Made by a program: the position numbers and the translations under genes
Part shown: positions 37,301 through 46,295 of the stretch, one piece after another
Layout: each line of letters begins with the position of its first letter
Position numbering within the stretch: position 1 is the first letter of the stretch
From: JANNWF01 sp038205755
Lineage (GTDB): Bacteria > Pseudomonadota > Gammaproteobacteria > Xanthomonadales > Xanthomonadaceae
Length of the DNA: 64,000 nt
NCBI GenBank assembly: GCA_038205755.1
Contig: JBBRBN010000005.1
Location: forward strand, 17,025-81,024
Reading direction: 5' to 3'
Notes under the pieces: generated by a model
The model's database searches: none
What the model saw: only the letters and a program-made list of their open reading frames with translations
Told to the model about the DNA's origin: nothing

Positions 37301-37861
37301 GTGATGCTCGCTGGCGTCGATCCGTCGAGTGCCAAAGAGGATCGCGAAGGCGGCGAGAAACAGCGCCACGTAGAGTGCGCTGTCACGCAGCAGGCTGGCA
37401 GGCGCGAGCGGGCTGGTGTCGGTCAACACCGCTATGCTCATCGCTACGGCCTTCAGCTGCAGGGCGAGGTAGGGAATGGCTGCAATGAGGGCGATGACGG
37501 TGACCAGCGCCGCCAGCCCCTGCGATTTGCCGTAGCGTGAGCCGAGGAAGTCGGCGATCGACGTAATGCTTTGGGTCCGGGCGATGCGGATCAGCCGTCG
37601 CAGCACACCGCTGAAGAATACAAACAGAAGGATCGGGCCGAGATAGATCGGCAGATAGCTCCAGCCTGAATTGACGGCGCTGCCAACGGCGCCGTAGAAC
37701 GTCCACGACGAACAGTAAACGGCCAGCGCTAGGCTGTAGACGATGGGTCGCAGCCCGGCACGGCCGGGGTACATTGGTCGCCGGTCGCCGTATTGGGCGA
37801 GGGCAAACAGAAGGGCAACGTAGCCCAGCGATACCAGCAGCAGAACCCAGCCTGCGATCAT
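34373..37861 (-). CDS. Hybrid sensor kinase with sodium:solute-symporter sensor, CrbS-like
   Basis: A 1162-residue protein. Residues 1-500 form an SSS-type transporter domain of about 13 helices (SSWTFYGAVGSAVNSGWSYL, SITSIADFLGSRYGKSQGLA). A PAS domain (about 620-740: GVSVVDADLSLVAWNRRYLAMF) and coiled coil follow. The HisKA domain has phospho-acceptor His near 811 (AAASHDLLQPLNAARLF), and the HATPase has GPGV and GLGLGLTICQRM. A C-terminal receiver has Asp near 1090 (LLVDFHLNEALDG). It is convergent with the CrbR-like regulator, and together they form the likely acetate-sensing pair. Confidence 0.92.
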   Translation of the reverse strand: MIAGWVLLLVSLGYVALLFALAQYGDRRPMYPGRAGLRPIVYSLALAVYCSSWTFYGAVGSAVNSGWSYLPIYLGPILLFVFFSGVLRRLIRIARTQSITSIADFLGSRYGKSQGLAALVTVIALIAAIPYLALQLKAVAMSIAVLTDTSPLAPASLLRDSALYVALFLAAFAILFGTRRIDASEHHHGLMLAIALESLVKLGAFIAVGLFAITLLPDDLSVLAERAQFTGQEQLPSGFLANTVLAFLALFCLPRQFQVAVVECADPGDLDWARWVFPAYLLIISVLVVPIALAGLAAFSGSGIHPDTYVLQLPLAHGRTDLALLAYIGGFSAATGMVIVASVALATMVSNDLVMPAVLRSRRFRRADSSANLSGVVLGVRRATILGLALTAFAYHRVTDAQQNLASIGLLAFAAVAQFAPAILGGLYWRGASRIGAIGGLLAGFAVWAYTLLLPTLAAVGWLPSEWIQTGPWSMEWLRPQGLFGLSGWEPLTHGTSWSLLANISAFILLSLRYRPSVQERLSALPFLDPADERPSATTSDWRGRVSVADLSAIAARILGSSAAERAFAEYRAGRDQPLAASDSADRALLQFTERLLAGAIGGGSARRVLTTALRGTGLDLGEVVALLDETSQALRFNRELLGTTLEHISQGVSVVDADLSLVAWNRRYLAMFEYPDGLVYVGRPVADLIRFNAERGDCGPGEVEAHIRKRLNHMRHGTPHVFERVRGDGSVMEIRGGAMPGGGFVTTFADITDYKRSEQALIEAKSTLEQRVDQRTGELREALAAQRTAKQEAESANLSKTRFLAAASHDLLQPLNAARLFTAALAAEGDLPPPSAELAQRIESALRSAEELLDGLLDVSRLDAGSLRPEPTTVSAATLLASLHEQFAPQAQARSLDLRLRTPALHVCSDRTLLRRILQNFIANALRYTAHGGVLMACRRRGAMVRFEVWDTGPGVSTGQQQAIFAEFQRGETPSPWGEKGLGLGLTICQRMAAMLDHRIGLLSRPGRGSCFFIEVPFTSTPLVALPVSVPITAELSGLHVLCVDNDPEILDGMRALLTRWGLQVSTAGGLERALERCRQQRPDLLLVDFHLNEALDGLAVLEILRSNLSPPPPGALITADGSEDVARRAQAAGYPQLQKPVKPAALRALIAALARRRPDH

Positions 37862-37954
37862 TGCGCGGTCCGGCGCATCGCGGTGGGTTGATCGGCAGGG
37901 ACCTCCGCCACAGACTCGAAATCCAGCCGGCAGCCGGGCGCCCGTACGCAGGAT

Positions 37955-40828
37955 TCAGGCGTCACTTTCAACCCGGTTTCTGCCGTTGTTCTTGGCCCTG
38001 TACAGGGCGCTGTCGGCGCGCTCCAGAATGGCCTTGGCGCTCGCACCGTCCGGACGCGGAATCTCCGCCGCGACCCCCGCACTGACGGTGGTGCCGGTGA
38101 TTGACTGTTCCACGTCCCGTCGCAGCGCTTCGGCGCGCTCGACAGCATCGGCGCGGCTTATTCCCGGCAACACCAGAACGAACTCCTCGCCGCCAAACCG
38201 CGCCAGCAGCTCTCGCACCGGCTGTACGTGCCGGCTCAACACGTCCACCACCTGCAGCAGGCGCTGGTCGCCGGCCAGGTGGCCATAGCGGTCGTTGAAC
38301 TGCTTGAAGTGGTCGACGTCGATCATGACCACGGCCAGCGTCTGGTGCAGTTCGCCGCAGCGGTCCCCCTCACGCTTGAGGGCTTGCTCCAGCGCACGTC
38401 GGTTGGCGATGCCGGTGAGGCCATCTTCCGTCGCCAGCTCGGCGAGTCTGCGGTTGGCCTCTTCCAGCTCCGCCGTGCGTTCGGTGATCCGCGCTTCCAG
38501 CGTCCGATTGATCGCCCGATAGCGCCGGTAGCGCCAGCGAATGGCAACGTTGGCAAACCCCGCCAGCGCGGCCAGTAGCAGCAATACTCCAATCGCCCGC
38601 GCCGAGGTCTGCTGCCACCATTTTGGCGCCACCTGGAAGGCAAACTGCAGCGATTCTGCCAGCCTGCCGCTGGGGGTGCGGCCCTGCACCTCCAGCACAT
38701 AGTCACCCGGTCCGGGCACGCGCAGAGTCAGTGCCGGGGTCGCCACCGGAGCCCAGGCGGTGAAGTCGTCGAACATGCCGCGGATCCGCAGACGGAACTG
38801 AGTGCCGGGTTCGTTCGTTGGCAGGGTGAAGTCGAACTGCAGCAGCGCGCCGGAGGGAAACTGCGGTTGCCCGCCGTCGGGGTTCAATGGCTGTCGCACG
38901 ACACTGCCGTCGTCGTCGCGCAGACTGATGCTGCGCATCCGCACCGCCAGCGCCAGCGCCGGCAGAACAGGCTCTGGCACCCTGGGGTCGTACTGCAAGA
39001 CGCCTTCCCACGCGCTGAGGCGTATCAATCCATCGTCGTCCAGGTGGACGTTGTAATAGCCGCCGGCAAGTGCCGTACCGCCCAACAGCGGTTGCCAGGG
39101 CGCGCCAAGATGGGGTCGAAACAGCAGCTTGCTGGCGCTGTAGGCGAAGGCACCCGCGCCGGTCTCGCTGATGCTCATGTCGTAGGGGTGTTCAAACTGG
39201 CTGAAGGGCGCCGCATCGATCGGTGCGAATCGCCCCTCTTTGAATACCTGTACCAGCCGGTTGGAGATCACGTGGATCGCGCCGTCCAGCATGACCACAT
39301 AGCTGCCGTAGTCCGGATCGAGGTTCAGGCCGTCAGCAGCGCCATACTCGCGCCGCTCGACAAGCTGTGCCGCCGCGTCAAATCGCAGCTGCAGCGGACC
39401 TCCTCGCGAGTTTCCCAGCCACAGACTGCCATCGTCGGCTTCCTCGATTCCCGCGAGTGCCAGCTCGCCCAGATCGATTCGCGGCCGCGGCTGCCAGCGA
39501 CCCTGTACCGATTCAATGATGTCCAGACCGCTGGTGGCCGGAACCCACACGCGTTCGGGATGCACTTTGGAGCGCAGCAGCGCACTGGGCGCTTCGCTCT
39601 CCAGCAGTCGACGCGGCTCAGCGCGGGTGTCTTCAAGCGCCAACACGCCGATCCGGTCGGCTATCAGCAGGCCAGCGGCATCCGGCTCCAGCGCCACCGC
39701 TTCCAGAGAGGTCGTAACGGCGGGCACCAGCTGGTCGCGGCCCTGAGCACTCCGCACACGAACCACGCCGAGCGACGTGGCGATGTAAAGCTCGCCGCGA
39801 AAGTAGGCCGTGTCATAGGTTTGGCCAACCAGGCCGACGTCCGACGAGAGGACGCTCCAGGCAGAGGGAAAGTGCAGTCGCAGCAGGTCGCCTTCAGTGG
39901 CTGCCCACAGTCCGCCTTCGTGATCGACGCCAAGCTCGAAGATGGTGTTGCGTGAAACGACCTGTACCGTCAGCAGGCGCAGGTCGGCGGAAAAGTGCAG
40001 CAGCTCGCCGGCATACGTGCCAAAGGCGTAGCCGCCATTGCGCAGCCGGACGCCCGCATACGGTGGGTGGTCCGCCAGGCGGTCGCCGTCGGTGTCGGTC
40101 AGCAGGCGCAGGCCGTCGTCAGTGAGCCGGTAGAACCCGTGCTCGCCAACCACCAGCGGCCCATCCGGGGTGTCGAAGACCTGATACAGCGGACCTTCTG
40201 CAAACACTTCGCCACCGGGAAAAAGTCTGTAGCCGTCTGCTTCCAGTCGCGATAATCCGCGGCCTTGGACCCTGGCGAAAACGCCGGCCCGAGTGCAGTA
40301 GGGCGCGCGGTTTTCAAGCGACATGGGCCAGTACTGGCGCTGTCCGTCGGCGCCCAGCTGCACCAGCGTGGTGTCGCTATACACAAACATGCCGTCTTGA
40401 GTGGAGCATATCGTCCAGACCTGACCGATCTGCGGCGCACTGTTTTCACTGCGCAGCTGGTGGGTCAAATCAACAAATTGCAGGGCACCGGACGCATCAA
40501 CGTCGGCACGACCGAAACGGTCATAGCTGCCGACATAGACCTGTCCATCGTTGCCAAGCGCGACAGCGCGAGCACTCTGCCGTCCCGGCAGCTCCAACAG
40601 GTCCCAGTGACTGCCGTCAAAGCGCAGCAGCCCGCGGCTGTTGCCCACAAAGGTATAGCCGTCAGGCGTCGTCAGCACCGCCACGTTGGTCGCGCTGGCG
40701 TGATGATCTCTGGGGGTGAAATGCTGCATCAGGGGCAGCCCCTGCGGCGTCTGCGCCGCCGTCGGCAGGGCCAGCACGAGCAGGGTCAGCACGAGCAGGG
40801 TCAGAAGGGCGAGAGGGCGGCAGCGCAT
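37955..40828 (-). CDS. Periplasmic beta-propeller sensor diguanylate cyclase (GGDEF)
   Basis: A 957-residue signalling protein. A signal peptide (LLTLLVLTLLVLALPTAAQ) leads into a two-component-regulator beta-propeller (about residues 40-640), a Y_Y_Y-like immunoglobulin fold (about 650-730), one membrane helix (IGVLLLLAALAGFANVAI, about 755) and a short coiled coil. The C-terminal GGDEF domain has intact GGEEF in LARFGGEEFVLVLPG (about 880). The active-site motif predicts c-di-GMP synthesis. I see no RxxD inhibitory site directly upstream. The ligand is unknown. Monocistronic. Confidence 0.92.
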   Translation of the reverse strand: MRCRPLALLTLLVLTLLVLALPTAAQTPQGLPLMQHFTPRDHHASATNVAVLTTPDGYTFVGNSRGLLRFDGSHWDLLELPGRQSARAVALGNDGQVYVGSYDRFGRADVDASGALQFVDLTHQLRSENSAPQIGQVWTICSTQDGMFVYSDTTLVQLGADGQRQYWPMSLENRAPYCTRAGVFARVQGRGLSRLEADGYRLFPGGEVFAEGPLYQVFDTPDGPLVVGEHGFYRLTDDGLRLLTDTDGDRLADHPPYAGVRLRNGGYAFGTYAGELLHFSADLRLLTVQVVSRNTIFELGVDHEGGLWAATEGDLLRLHFPSAWSVLSSDVGLVGQTYDTAYFRGELYIATSLGVVRVRSAQGRDQLVPAVTTSLEAVALEPDAAGLLIADRIGVLALEDTRAEPRRLLESEAPSALLRSKVHPERVWVPATSGLDIIESVQGRWQPRPRIDLGELALAGIEEADDGSLWLGNSRGGPLQLRFDAAAQLVERREYGAADGLNLDPDYGSYVVMLDGAIHVISNRLVQVFKEGRFAPIDAAPFSQFEHPYDMSISETGAGAFAYSASKLLFRPHLGAPWQPLLGGTALAGGYYNVHLDDDGLIRLSAWEGVLQYDPRVPEPVLPALALAVRMRSISLRDDDGSVVRQPLNPDGGQPQFPSGALLQFDFTLPTNEPGTQFRLRIRGMFDDFTAWAPVATPALTLRVPGPGDYVLEVQGRTPSGRLAESLQFAFQVAPKWWQQTSARAIGVLLLLAALAGFANVAIRWRYRRYRAINRTLEARITERTAELEEANRRLAELATEDGLTGIANRRALEQALKREGDRCGELHQTLAVVMIDVDHFKQFNDRYGHLAGDQRLLQVVDVLSRHVQPVRELLARFGGEEFVLVLPGISRADAVERAEALRRDVEQSITGTTVSAGVAAEIPRPDGASAKAILERADSALYRAKNNGRNRVESDA

Positions 40829-40932
40829 AAGCTAGTTTGGCGCAACTGCTGGCTTTCCGACAGAATCGGCGTCGCTACCGGATTTTCGCGTGTGTCCAGA
40901 CCAGCGTGTGTCCAAACCAGCGCGGGCGTCTA

Positions 40933-40989
40933 GCCCGCATGTTTCGTGAATCTCGCACGCCCTCGCGCGAATTCATGAAACATGCGGGC
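40933..40989. repeat. MITE-like element, family B, 57-bp minimal copy
   Basis: GCCCGCATGTTTCGTGAAT and ATTCATGAAACATGCGGGC (one mismatch) flank only 19 bp of interior. TA flanks both ends (40931-40932 and 40990-40991), the signature of a TA-duplicating insertion. It is probably an internal deletion derivative of the 160-bp elements. Confidence 0.85.
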
Positions 40990-41105
40990 TAGTCCAGCGC
41001 GCGCAAACCGGTGTGGGTGAGGCTTGCGGTTCAGCTGGTGGGGCGTCCACTGGCGCATATGCCTCATTTGTCACCAACCTCGGGCGCCTGGCAGGAGGAC
41101 TTCCC

Positions 41106-41555
41106 ATGAGTTCCTGGTCGCTGTTGAGCCCTTTAGCGCTGGCTGTGTTGCTGAGCACGTCGTGGACGGCGAGCGCCTCGGAGGCGACCGAATGCGGTCG
41201 TATCAGCGTGTTCGACATCGCCCCCCGCAACCAGCAGTTGTTTCCGGCTGTACTCATCGCGGTTGACGGGGCGCAGCCTGGGCCATCCAACTCGCCGGCA
41301 TTCCGGGTCGCGCCCGGCAAGCACCTGCTGACGGTCGCCGAGAGGATTGATACAGACCGATTTTCGGCCGTTTCGCTCGCACAGCGGACGCGGGCTGGTG
41401 GCGAGCGCTACCAGCGCCTGGAATTGCTGGTGCAGCCAGGGGTGACCTACAGGTTGGCGGCACGACTCGACCCGGCTGCGCCTGGCGCGATCCTCGGCAA
41501 CGCCTACTGGCAACCGGTGATCTGGTCGGAACAGGCCGAGGACTGTCGACGGTAG
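41106..41555 (+). CDS. Exported protein of unknown function
   Basis: A 149-residue protein with a signal peptide (LLSPLALAVLLSTSWTASA), then a small beta-rich domain with CGRISVFDIAP, FRVAPGKHLLTVAE and VTYRLAARLD, and a C-terminal Cys (EDCRR) that may pair with the early Cys. AGGAGG lies upstream of the ATG. I recognise no named family. It is 65 bp ahead of pdxJ on the same strand and may be co-transcribed. Confidence 0.7.
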   Translation: MSSWSLLSPLALAVLLSTSWTASASEATECGRISVFDIAPRNQQLFPAVLIAVDGAQPGPSNSPAFRVAPGKHLLTVAERIDTDRFSAVSLAQRTRAGGERYQRLELLVQPGVTYRLAARLDPAAPGAILGNAYWQPVIWSEQAEDCRR

Positions 41556-41620
41556 TCCGGCGGCCTCGACTTTCACGGCGCGACTTTCCTGGCGCACCCG
41601 GCTCCGCTAGGCTGGCAGGC

Positions 41621-42382
41621 ATGACTGCCCTCAGCGTCAATCTCAACAAGATCGCCGTGTTGCGCAATTCACGCGGTGGCAACGACCCTGATCCACTTCA
41701 GGCGGCGCGGGTTTGCATCGACGCTGGCTGCCAGGGTCTGACGGTACACCCACGCCCGGACGGTCGCCATATTCGTCACGAGGACGTGCTGCGCCTGCGG
41801 CAGGCATGCGCTGATCGCGTCGAGTTCAACATCGAGGGCAACCCATTTGCTGCGCCGCGGGCGGGCTACCTCGGGCTGCTCGAGCTGGTGCAACTGGCAC
41901 GACCGGAGCAGTGCACGCTGGTGCCGGATGACGACGGCCAGTTGACTTCCGATCACGGCTTCGACCTGCTGCGGGACGGCGCCAGACTGCGACCTCTGGT
42001 CGACCGGTTGAAGAGGCTGGGGTGTCGGGTAAGTCTGTTCATGGACGTCGGCGCCGAGCGCCTCGAACAACTGGTGGAATTGGGCGTCGACCGGATTGAG
42101 CTGTATACCGGTCCCTACGCGGCTGCGCATGCAGCAGGTTCGCCCGCTGATACGCTGAGTGCCGCTGCGATGACCGCGACCTGCGCACGCTCGCTTGGCG
42201 TTGGGGTGAATGCTGGCCACGACCTCAGCCAAGCCAATCTTGGCGACTTTCTGGGCTCCGTGGCAGGCGTGTTGGAGGTATCGATTGGCCACGCGCTGAT
42301 TGGCGAGGCGCTCTATGACGGGCTGGCTGAAACCACTGCCCGCTATCTTCGGATAATCCGCGAAGCGGCCACTGCGTCCTGA
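41621..42382 (+). CDS. pdxJ: Pyridoxine 5'-phosphate synthase
   Basis: A 253-residue TIM-barrel enzyme that condenses 3-amino-1-hydroxyacetone phosphate with 1-deoxyxylulose 5-phosphate in vitamin B6 synthesis. LSVNLNKIAVLRNSRGG, LTVHPRPDGRHIRHEDV, FNIEGNP, VELGVDRIELYTGPYA, VNAGHDLSQANL and EVSIGHALIGEALYDGL match the family including its catalytic His and Glu positions. In Xanthomonas pdxJ lies next to tonB-exbB-exbD1-exbD2; here an IS element and a MITE separate them. Confidence 0.96.
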   Translation: MTALSVNLNKIAVLRNSRGGNDPDPLQAARVCIDAGCQGLTVHPRPDGRHIRHEDVLRLRQACADRVEFNIEGNPFAAPRAGYLGLLELVQLARPEQCTLVPDDDGQLTSDHGFDLLRDGARLRPLVDRLKRLGCRVSLFMDVGAERLEQLVELGVDRIELYTGPYAAAHAAGSPADTLSAAAMTATCARSLGVGVNAGHDLSQANLGDFLGSVAGVLEVSIGHALIGEALYDGLAETTARYLRIIREAATAS

Positions 42383-42497
42383 GTCTGCGGGTAGCATTCG
42401 CTGGAGCAAACCCGGTCTGATCGGCGGCGGGTAGCCCATCTGTAGTGCAGTCCGCGGTGTCGATTCGGCACGCCGTTCGTCCTCGCCTGAATGCAAA

Positions 42498-42515
42498 CGC
42501 CGCCCGAAGGCGGCG
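42498..42515. terminator. GC-rich stem-loop downstream of pdxJ
   Basis: CGCCGCC-CGAA-GGCGGCG is a 7-bp perfect stem with a stable CGAA tetraloop, 116 bp after the pdxJ stop. There is no T tract, so termination is uncertain. The rest of 42383-42546 shows nothing recognisable. Confidence 0.4.
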
Positions 42516-42546
42516 CTTGCGACTACGTGCGGTATTTCCAGTCCTA

Positions 42547-42706
42547 GCAGCCTGTCGGACTTAGGTCGGCCGGGCTGCAAATCCGTCTGCGCGGCCCGTG
42601 CTTCCGCCAATTCTTGGCCCATAGCGCTGCTATGGGCCAAGAATCGTCGTTGTCTGTCCTCACGCAGCCAGATTTTCGCCTCGACCACCTAAGTCCGGCA
42701 GGCTGC
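42547..42706. repeat. MITE-like palindromic element, family A, intact copy
   Basis: 160 bp bounded by 20-bp terminal inverted repeats (GCAGCCTGTCGGACTTAGGT and its partner, 19 of 20 matching) and flanked by TA on both sides (42545-42546, 42707-42708). A perfect internal stem TTCTTGGCCCATAGC-GCT-GCTATGGGCCAAGAA lies at 42611-42643. No coding capacity. Its terminal repeats do not match those of the adjacent IS630 element. Confidence 0.88.
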
Positions 42707-42708
42707 TA

Positions 42709-43840
42709 GTGCCTAATTGCGTAAGTTAACAATCGTATTGCGGAGCTGCGCGCCCCGGACTTCGCGCTTTCTCCAGACGAAGGGCGCCGCGTTGGCATTG
42801 TAGGCCTCGATGAAGTCATGAATGCTCTGGCCGAGTTGGGCCGTGCTGCTGAAGCTGGCGTTCTTCAGCGTCTTGCGCGTCATGATGCCGAACCATATCT
42901 CGACCTGGTTGAGCCAGCTCGCGCTGGTTGGCGTGAAGTGGAAATGCACGTTCGGATGTGCCGCCAGCCATTCATCGTTCTTCTTGTGCGTGTTGAGGTT
43001 GTCGAGAATCACATGGATCTCGCGGCCGGCCGGCAGGTCGGCGATCACATCGTCCATGAAGCTCTGAAAGTCAGCGCGCTTTTTGCTGGAGGTGGTCTTT
43101 GCCCGAATCACGCCAGTCGCTACCTGTAGGGCGGCGAACAGGTTCAGGGTGCCGTTGCGCTTGTACGTGCTCTTCATGCCCTGAACGATCTTGCCGCTGC
43201 TGGTTTCGACGTAGCCTCGGCTGCGTTGCAACGCTTGAATCGATGGCTTCTCGTCAACGCTGAGCACCAACGCATTCTCAGGCGGGTTGAGGTACAAGCC
43301 AATCACGTCGGCCGCCTTGGCGGCGAACTCCGGATCGGTGCTGACGCACCAGGAGCGGTGACGCTGAAGTTGGATGCCCTCTTTGCGCAGGATCCGCCAA
43401 ACCGCGTCGTCGGAGACGCCAAGCGCCTTGGCCAACGTGCCGCCGTCCCAGCTGGCCATGCCGGCGGGTGGTGCCAATTCAAGTTGCCGCAACAGTCGAT
43501 CACGAAGGGCGGGGCCGTAGATCGGAGGCTTGCCCGACCGCGGCGCATCGCTCAGACCCGCAATACCGCGGTCTGCAAATCGCCTTCGCCAGCGCCCCAC
43601 CGTGAGCGGAAGCAGACCCAGCTCCATCGCCACTTGATCGTTGCGGCATCCATCCAAGCACAGCAGAACAATCTTCGCGCGCTCGACCAACCGCGCCTCG
43701 GCGCTCCGGCTCCTTGCTATCAACTCAAGCTGAGCTCGCACTTCCGCGCTGCAGACCAGCGCCACCGCAACTCGACCCATGACACGCCCCGGTTGAGAGA
43801 ACCGGGGAGATATAGTAACTACTATTAACGCAATTAGACA

Positions 43841-43841
<1 letters not shown>
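42709..43841 (-). mobile_element. IS630-family insertion sequence
   Basis: 1133 bp bounded by imperfect terminal repeats GTGCCTAATTGCGT / GTGTCTAATTGCGT (13 of 14 matching) and flanked by a TA on each side (42707-42708 and 43842-43843), the target duplication expected of IS630. It carries one full-length transposase gene and looks intact. Confidence 0.93.
42713..43780 (-). CDS. IS630 family transposase
   Basis: A 355-residue DDE transposase. N-terminal helix-turn-helix segments (ARSAEARLVERAKIVLLCLDG, MELGLLPLTVGRWRRRFADRGIAGL) are followed by the catalytic Asp in VLSVDEKPSIQALQR, the second Asp in HVILDNLNTHKKN and Glu in SASWLNQVEIWFGIM. Length is normal for the family and no frameshift is seen, so it may be active. 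Confidence 0.95.
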   Translation of the reverse strand: MGRVAVALVCSAEVRAQLELIARSRSAEARLVERAKIVLLCLDGCRNDQVAMELGLLPLTVGRWRRRFADRGIAGLSDAPRSGKPPIYGPALRDRLLRQLELAPPAGMASWDGGTLAKALGVSDDAVWRILRKEGIQLQRHRSWCVSTDPEFAAKAADVIGLYLNPPENALVLSVDEKPSIQALQRSRGYVETSSGKIVQGMKSTYKRNGTLNLFAALQVATGVIRAKTTSSKKRADFQSFMDDVIADLPAGREIHVILDNLNTHKKNDEWLAAHPNVHFHFTPTSASWLNQVEIWFGIMTRKTLKNASFSSTAQLGQSIHDFIEAYNANAAPFVWRKREVRGAQLRNTIVNLRN

Positions 43842-44257
<416 letters not shown>

Positions 44258-44265
44258 GGCGGTTT

Positions 44266-44676
44266 CTACTTCTTGTCCGGATGCGTGATGAAGCCCACCT
44301 TTGCCATGCCCACGCGCTTGGCGGTGCGCACAACGTCGGAAAGGATTCGGTACTTGGTGTCCTCATCGCCGCGGATGTTGACCTGCGGCTGCGGCTTCTG
44401 CTGCGCCTCGACCGCGAGGCGCGATTCGAGGATCTGCATGCTGACCGGTTCGTCGTTCCAGTAGATCTTGCCGTTGGATTGAACGGCTACCGTGATCGGT
44501 CGGCCTTCGAACTTTTCGGTCGACTTGAGGGTCGCTTCCGGGAGAGTCACCTTGACCTTGTGCGACATCAGCGGCGTGGTGACCATGAAGATGATCAGCA
44601 TCACCAGCATCACGTCGACCAGAGGTACGACGTTGGGCTCGGTGAAGCCGCCGCCCTCGTTTGCACTGAATGCCAT
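44266..44676 (-). CDS. exbD: ExbD family biopolymer transporter (first copy)
   Basis: A 136-residue ExbD: EPNVVPLVDVMLVMLIIFMVTTPLM carries the proton-pathway Asp, and the periplasmic domain ends MAKVGFITHPDKK. Eight bp separate it from the second exbD and 26 bp from exbB. It forms the inner-membrane motor with ExbB that powers TonB. Confidence 0.95.
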   Translation of the reverse strand: MAFSANEGGGFTEPNVVPLVDVMLVMLIIFMVTTPLMSHKVKVTLPEATLKSTEKFEGRPITVAVQSNGKIYWNDEPVSMQILESRLAVEAQQKPQPQVNIRGDEDTKYRILSDVVRTAKRVGMAKVGFITHPDKK

Positions 44677-44702
44677 CGGTGATCTCCCTCAGGGTTCGTC
44701 GA

Positions 44703-45479
44703 TCAGCGCTTTACGCTGACTTCGCCGACGCGCGCGCCGGTTGCGAAGAAGTCGTGCAGATCGTGTGCGAAGGTGTCGAACTTGGCGTTGGTGGTGCGGT
44801 TCTGTCGGCTGAATGCGTTGTATGCAATCACCGCCGGGATGGCTACGGCCAGGCCAAGTGCCGTCATGATCAGCGCCTCGCCGACCGGGCCGGCCACTGC
44901 CTCAATGCCCGCATTGCCACTGGCACCAATGCTGAGCAGGGCGTGATAAATGCCCCACACGGTGCCGAGCAGGCCAACGAACGGGGCCGTTGAGCCGACC
45001 GTTGCCAGCAAGGTAAGGCCGTCTTCGAGCTTGGCGCTCTCACGGGTAACCGCCTGCCGCAGGGCGCGATCAATGAATTCCGAACGGTTGAGTGCCTCAA
45101 CCAGTCGGCTGCCTTCGTGCTTCTGGTGATGCGCAGCGGCGTGGGCACAGTCAAGCGCGATCTTTGAGAACGGCTCAGCGGGCGGCTGCTCTTCCATCAG
45201 GCGGATGGCATCAGCCGCGTTGCTGGTTTCCCAGAAGCCTCCAACCACGCGCTCGGCGCGGCCGCGGATCAGAACATTCTTCAGCGAGTTGATGACCGTG
45301 AAGTACCACGCGGCGATCGACATCAGGATCAAGGTGATCAGCACGAGCCAACCCACCGAATCCATGTGCTGGATCATGTGGGAGAAGCCCATCTGCTGGA
45401 ACGCGGCGGCATCGCTGACGGCGCCACCGAGGGCCGGGAGGCCGGACGGGTCGAGCTGAGTTGCGGAGTCTTGGAGCAT
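44703..45479 (-). CDS. exbB: MotA/TolQ/ExbB proton channel family protein
   Basis: A 258-residue ExbB with three membrane segments: an N-terminal helix (VGWLVLITLILMSIAAWYFTVI) and the paired helices LTLLATVGSTAPFVGLLGTVWGIYHAL and EALIMTALGLAVAIPAVIAYNAF, the conserved proton-channel motifs. It is located between tonB and exbD in the same operon. Confidence 0.95.
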   Translation of the reverse strand: MLQDSATQLDPSGLPALGGAVSDAAAFQQMGFSHMIQHMDSVGWLVLITLILMSIAAWYFTVINSLKNVLIRGRAERVVGGFWETSNAADAIRLMEEQPPAEPFSKIALDCAHAAAHHQKHEGSRLVEALNRSEFIDRALRQAVTRESAKLEDGLTLLATVGSTAPFVGLLGTVWGIYHALLSIGASGNAGIEAVAGPVGEALIMTALGLAVAIPAVIAYNAFSRQNRTTNAKFDTFAHDLHDFFATGARVGEVSVKR

Positions 45480-45496
45480 AACGCTTACCCTTTTGC

Positions 45497-46159
45497 TTAG
45501 GCGTCGGAGAGTTTGAACGAGATTGGAACGAGAACCCAGCCCTGTACCGGCTTACCGTCACGCAGACCGGGGTTGAACACCCAGGCCTGTACCGCATCGA
45601 TCGCTGCGCGATCCAACAGGCGCGAGCGACTGGACCGCTCGACCTCAATCTGCACCGGCTTGCCGTCGGTACCCACCAGCACACGCAGCAGGACATCACC
45701 TTCCTCGCGGCGGCGAATTGCCTGAGGCGGATAGCGCGGCGGACGAATCCGGCGATACGTCTGGTCTTCGGTCGGGCCGTAATCCGCCGGCGGCGCTGGG
45801 GGCGCTGGCGGTGCCGGCGGCGGTGCCGCAATCGACATTGGAGTCGGAGCGTCGAAGATCACCGGCGGCGGCGCGTCCTGCGGCGGCGGCGGCGTCTTCG
45901 GCCGTTCGATTTCCTTCGGCGGTGGACGCTTCGGCGGATCGGGCGGCGGCGGCGGCGGCGGGGGTGGCGGCGGCGGCGGCTCGATGAAGGTGACTTCAAC
46001 AATTTCCGGCGCGTCTTCGCCCTGCGAAGGCGCAGTCACCGGCGCCATCAGCACCATGAACCCCGCTACGTGCAGGGCAAATGCAAACGCCAAGCCAGTG
46101 ACGCGTCCCCAATGGAACTTGTCAGGCGCGTCGTAGCGGTGGTTGGTCGATTCCGTCAT
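45497..46159 (-). CDS. tonB: Energy transducer TonB
   Basis: A 220-residue TonB. An N-terminal membrane anchor (VTGLAFAFALHVAGFMVLMAPV, with the helix His) is followed by a proline-rich spacer containing a run of 13 prolines (about residues 61-73), a second proline/alanine stretch, and the C-terminal TonB domain (PRYPPQAIRRREEGDVLLRVLVGTDGKPVQIEVERSS and AVQAWVFNPG). The ATG at 46159 starts the conserved part; an upstream TTG is weaker. It transduces the proton-motive force to outer-membrane receptors. Confidence 0.94.
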   Translation of the reverse strand: MTESTNHRYDAPDKFHWGRVTGLAFAFALHVAGFMVLMAPVTAPSQGEDAPEIVEVTFIEPPPPPPPPPPPPPDPPKRPPPKEIERPKTPPPPQDAPPPVIFDAPTPMSIAAPPPAPPAPPAPPADYGPTEDQTYRRIRPPRYPPQAIRRREEGDVLLRVLVGTDGKPVQIEVERSSRSRLLDRAAIDAVQAWVFNPGLRDGKPVQGWVLVPISFKLSDA

Positions 46160-46295
46160 GCGTACCAACAGCAGATTAGTGAAGCGGGGTCGGCGTTCTG
46201 GGCCTGCCAAATAGGCGAGCGCATCAACGAGTAAGAGCGTGCGGTTAGCTTAACCCAAGCAGGGCAGGCTGCACACGCTTGCTAGCAGAAAATCG

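Noticed and set aside
42547..42706. The family A MITE as the partner of the adjacent IS630
   Set aside because: The MITE termini (GCAGCCTGTCGG) do not resemble the IS630 termini (GTGCCTAATTGCGT), so this IS is unlikely to mobilise it.
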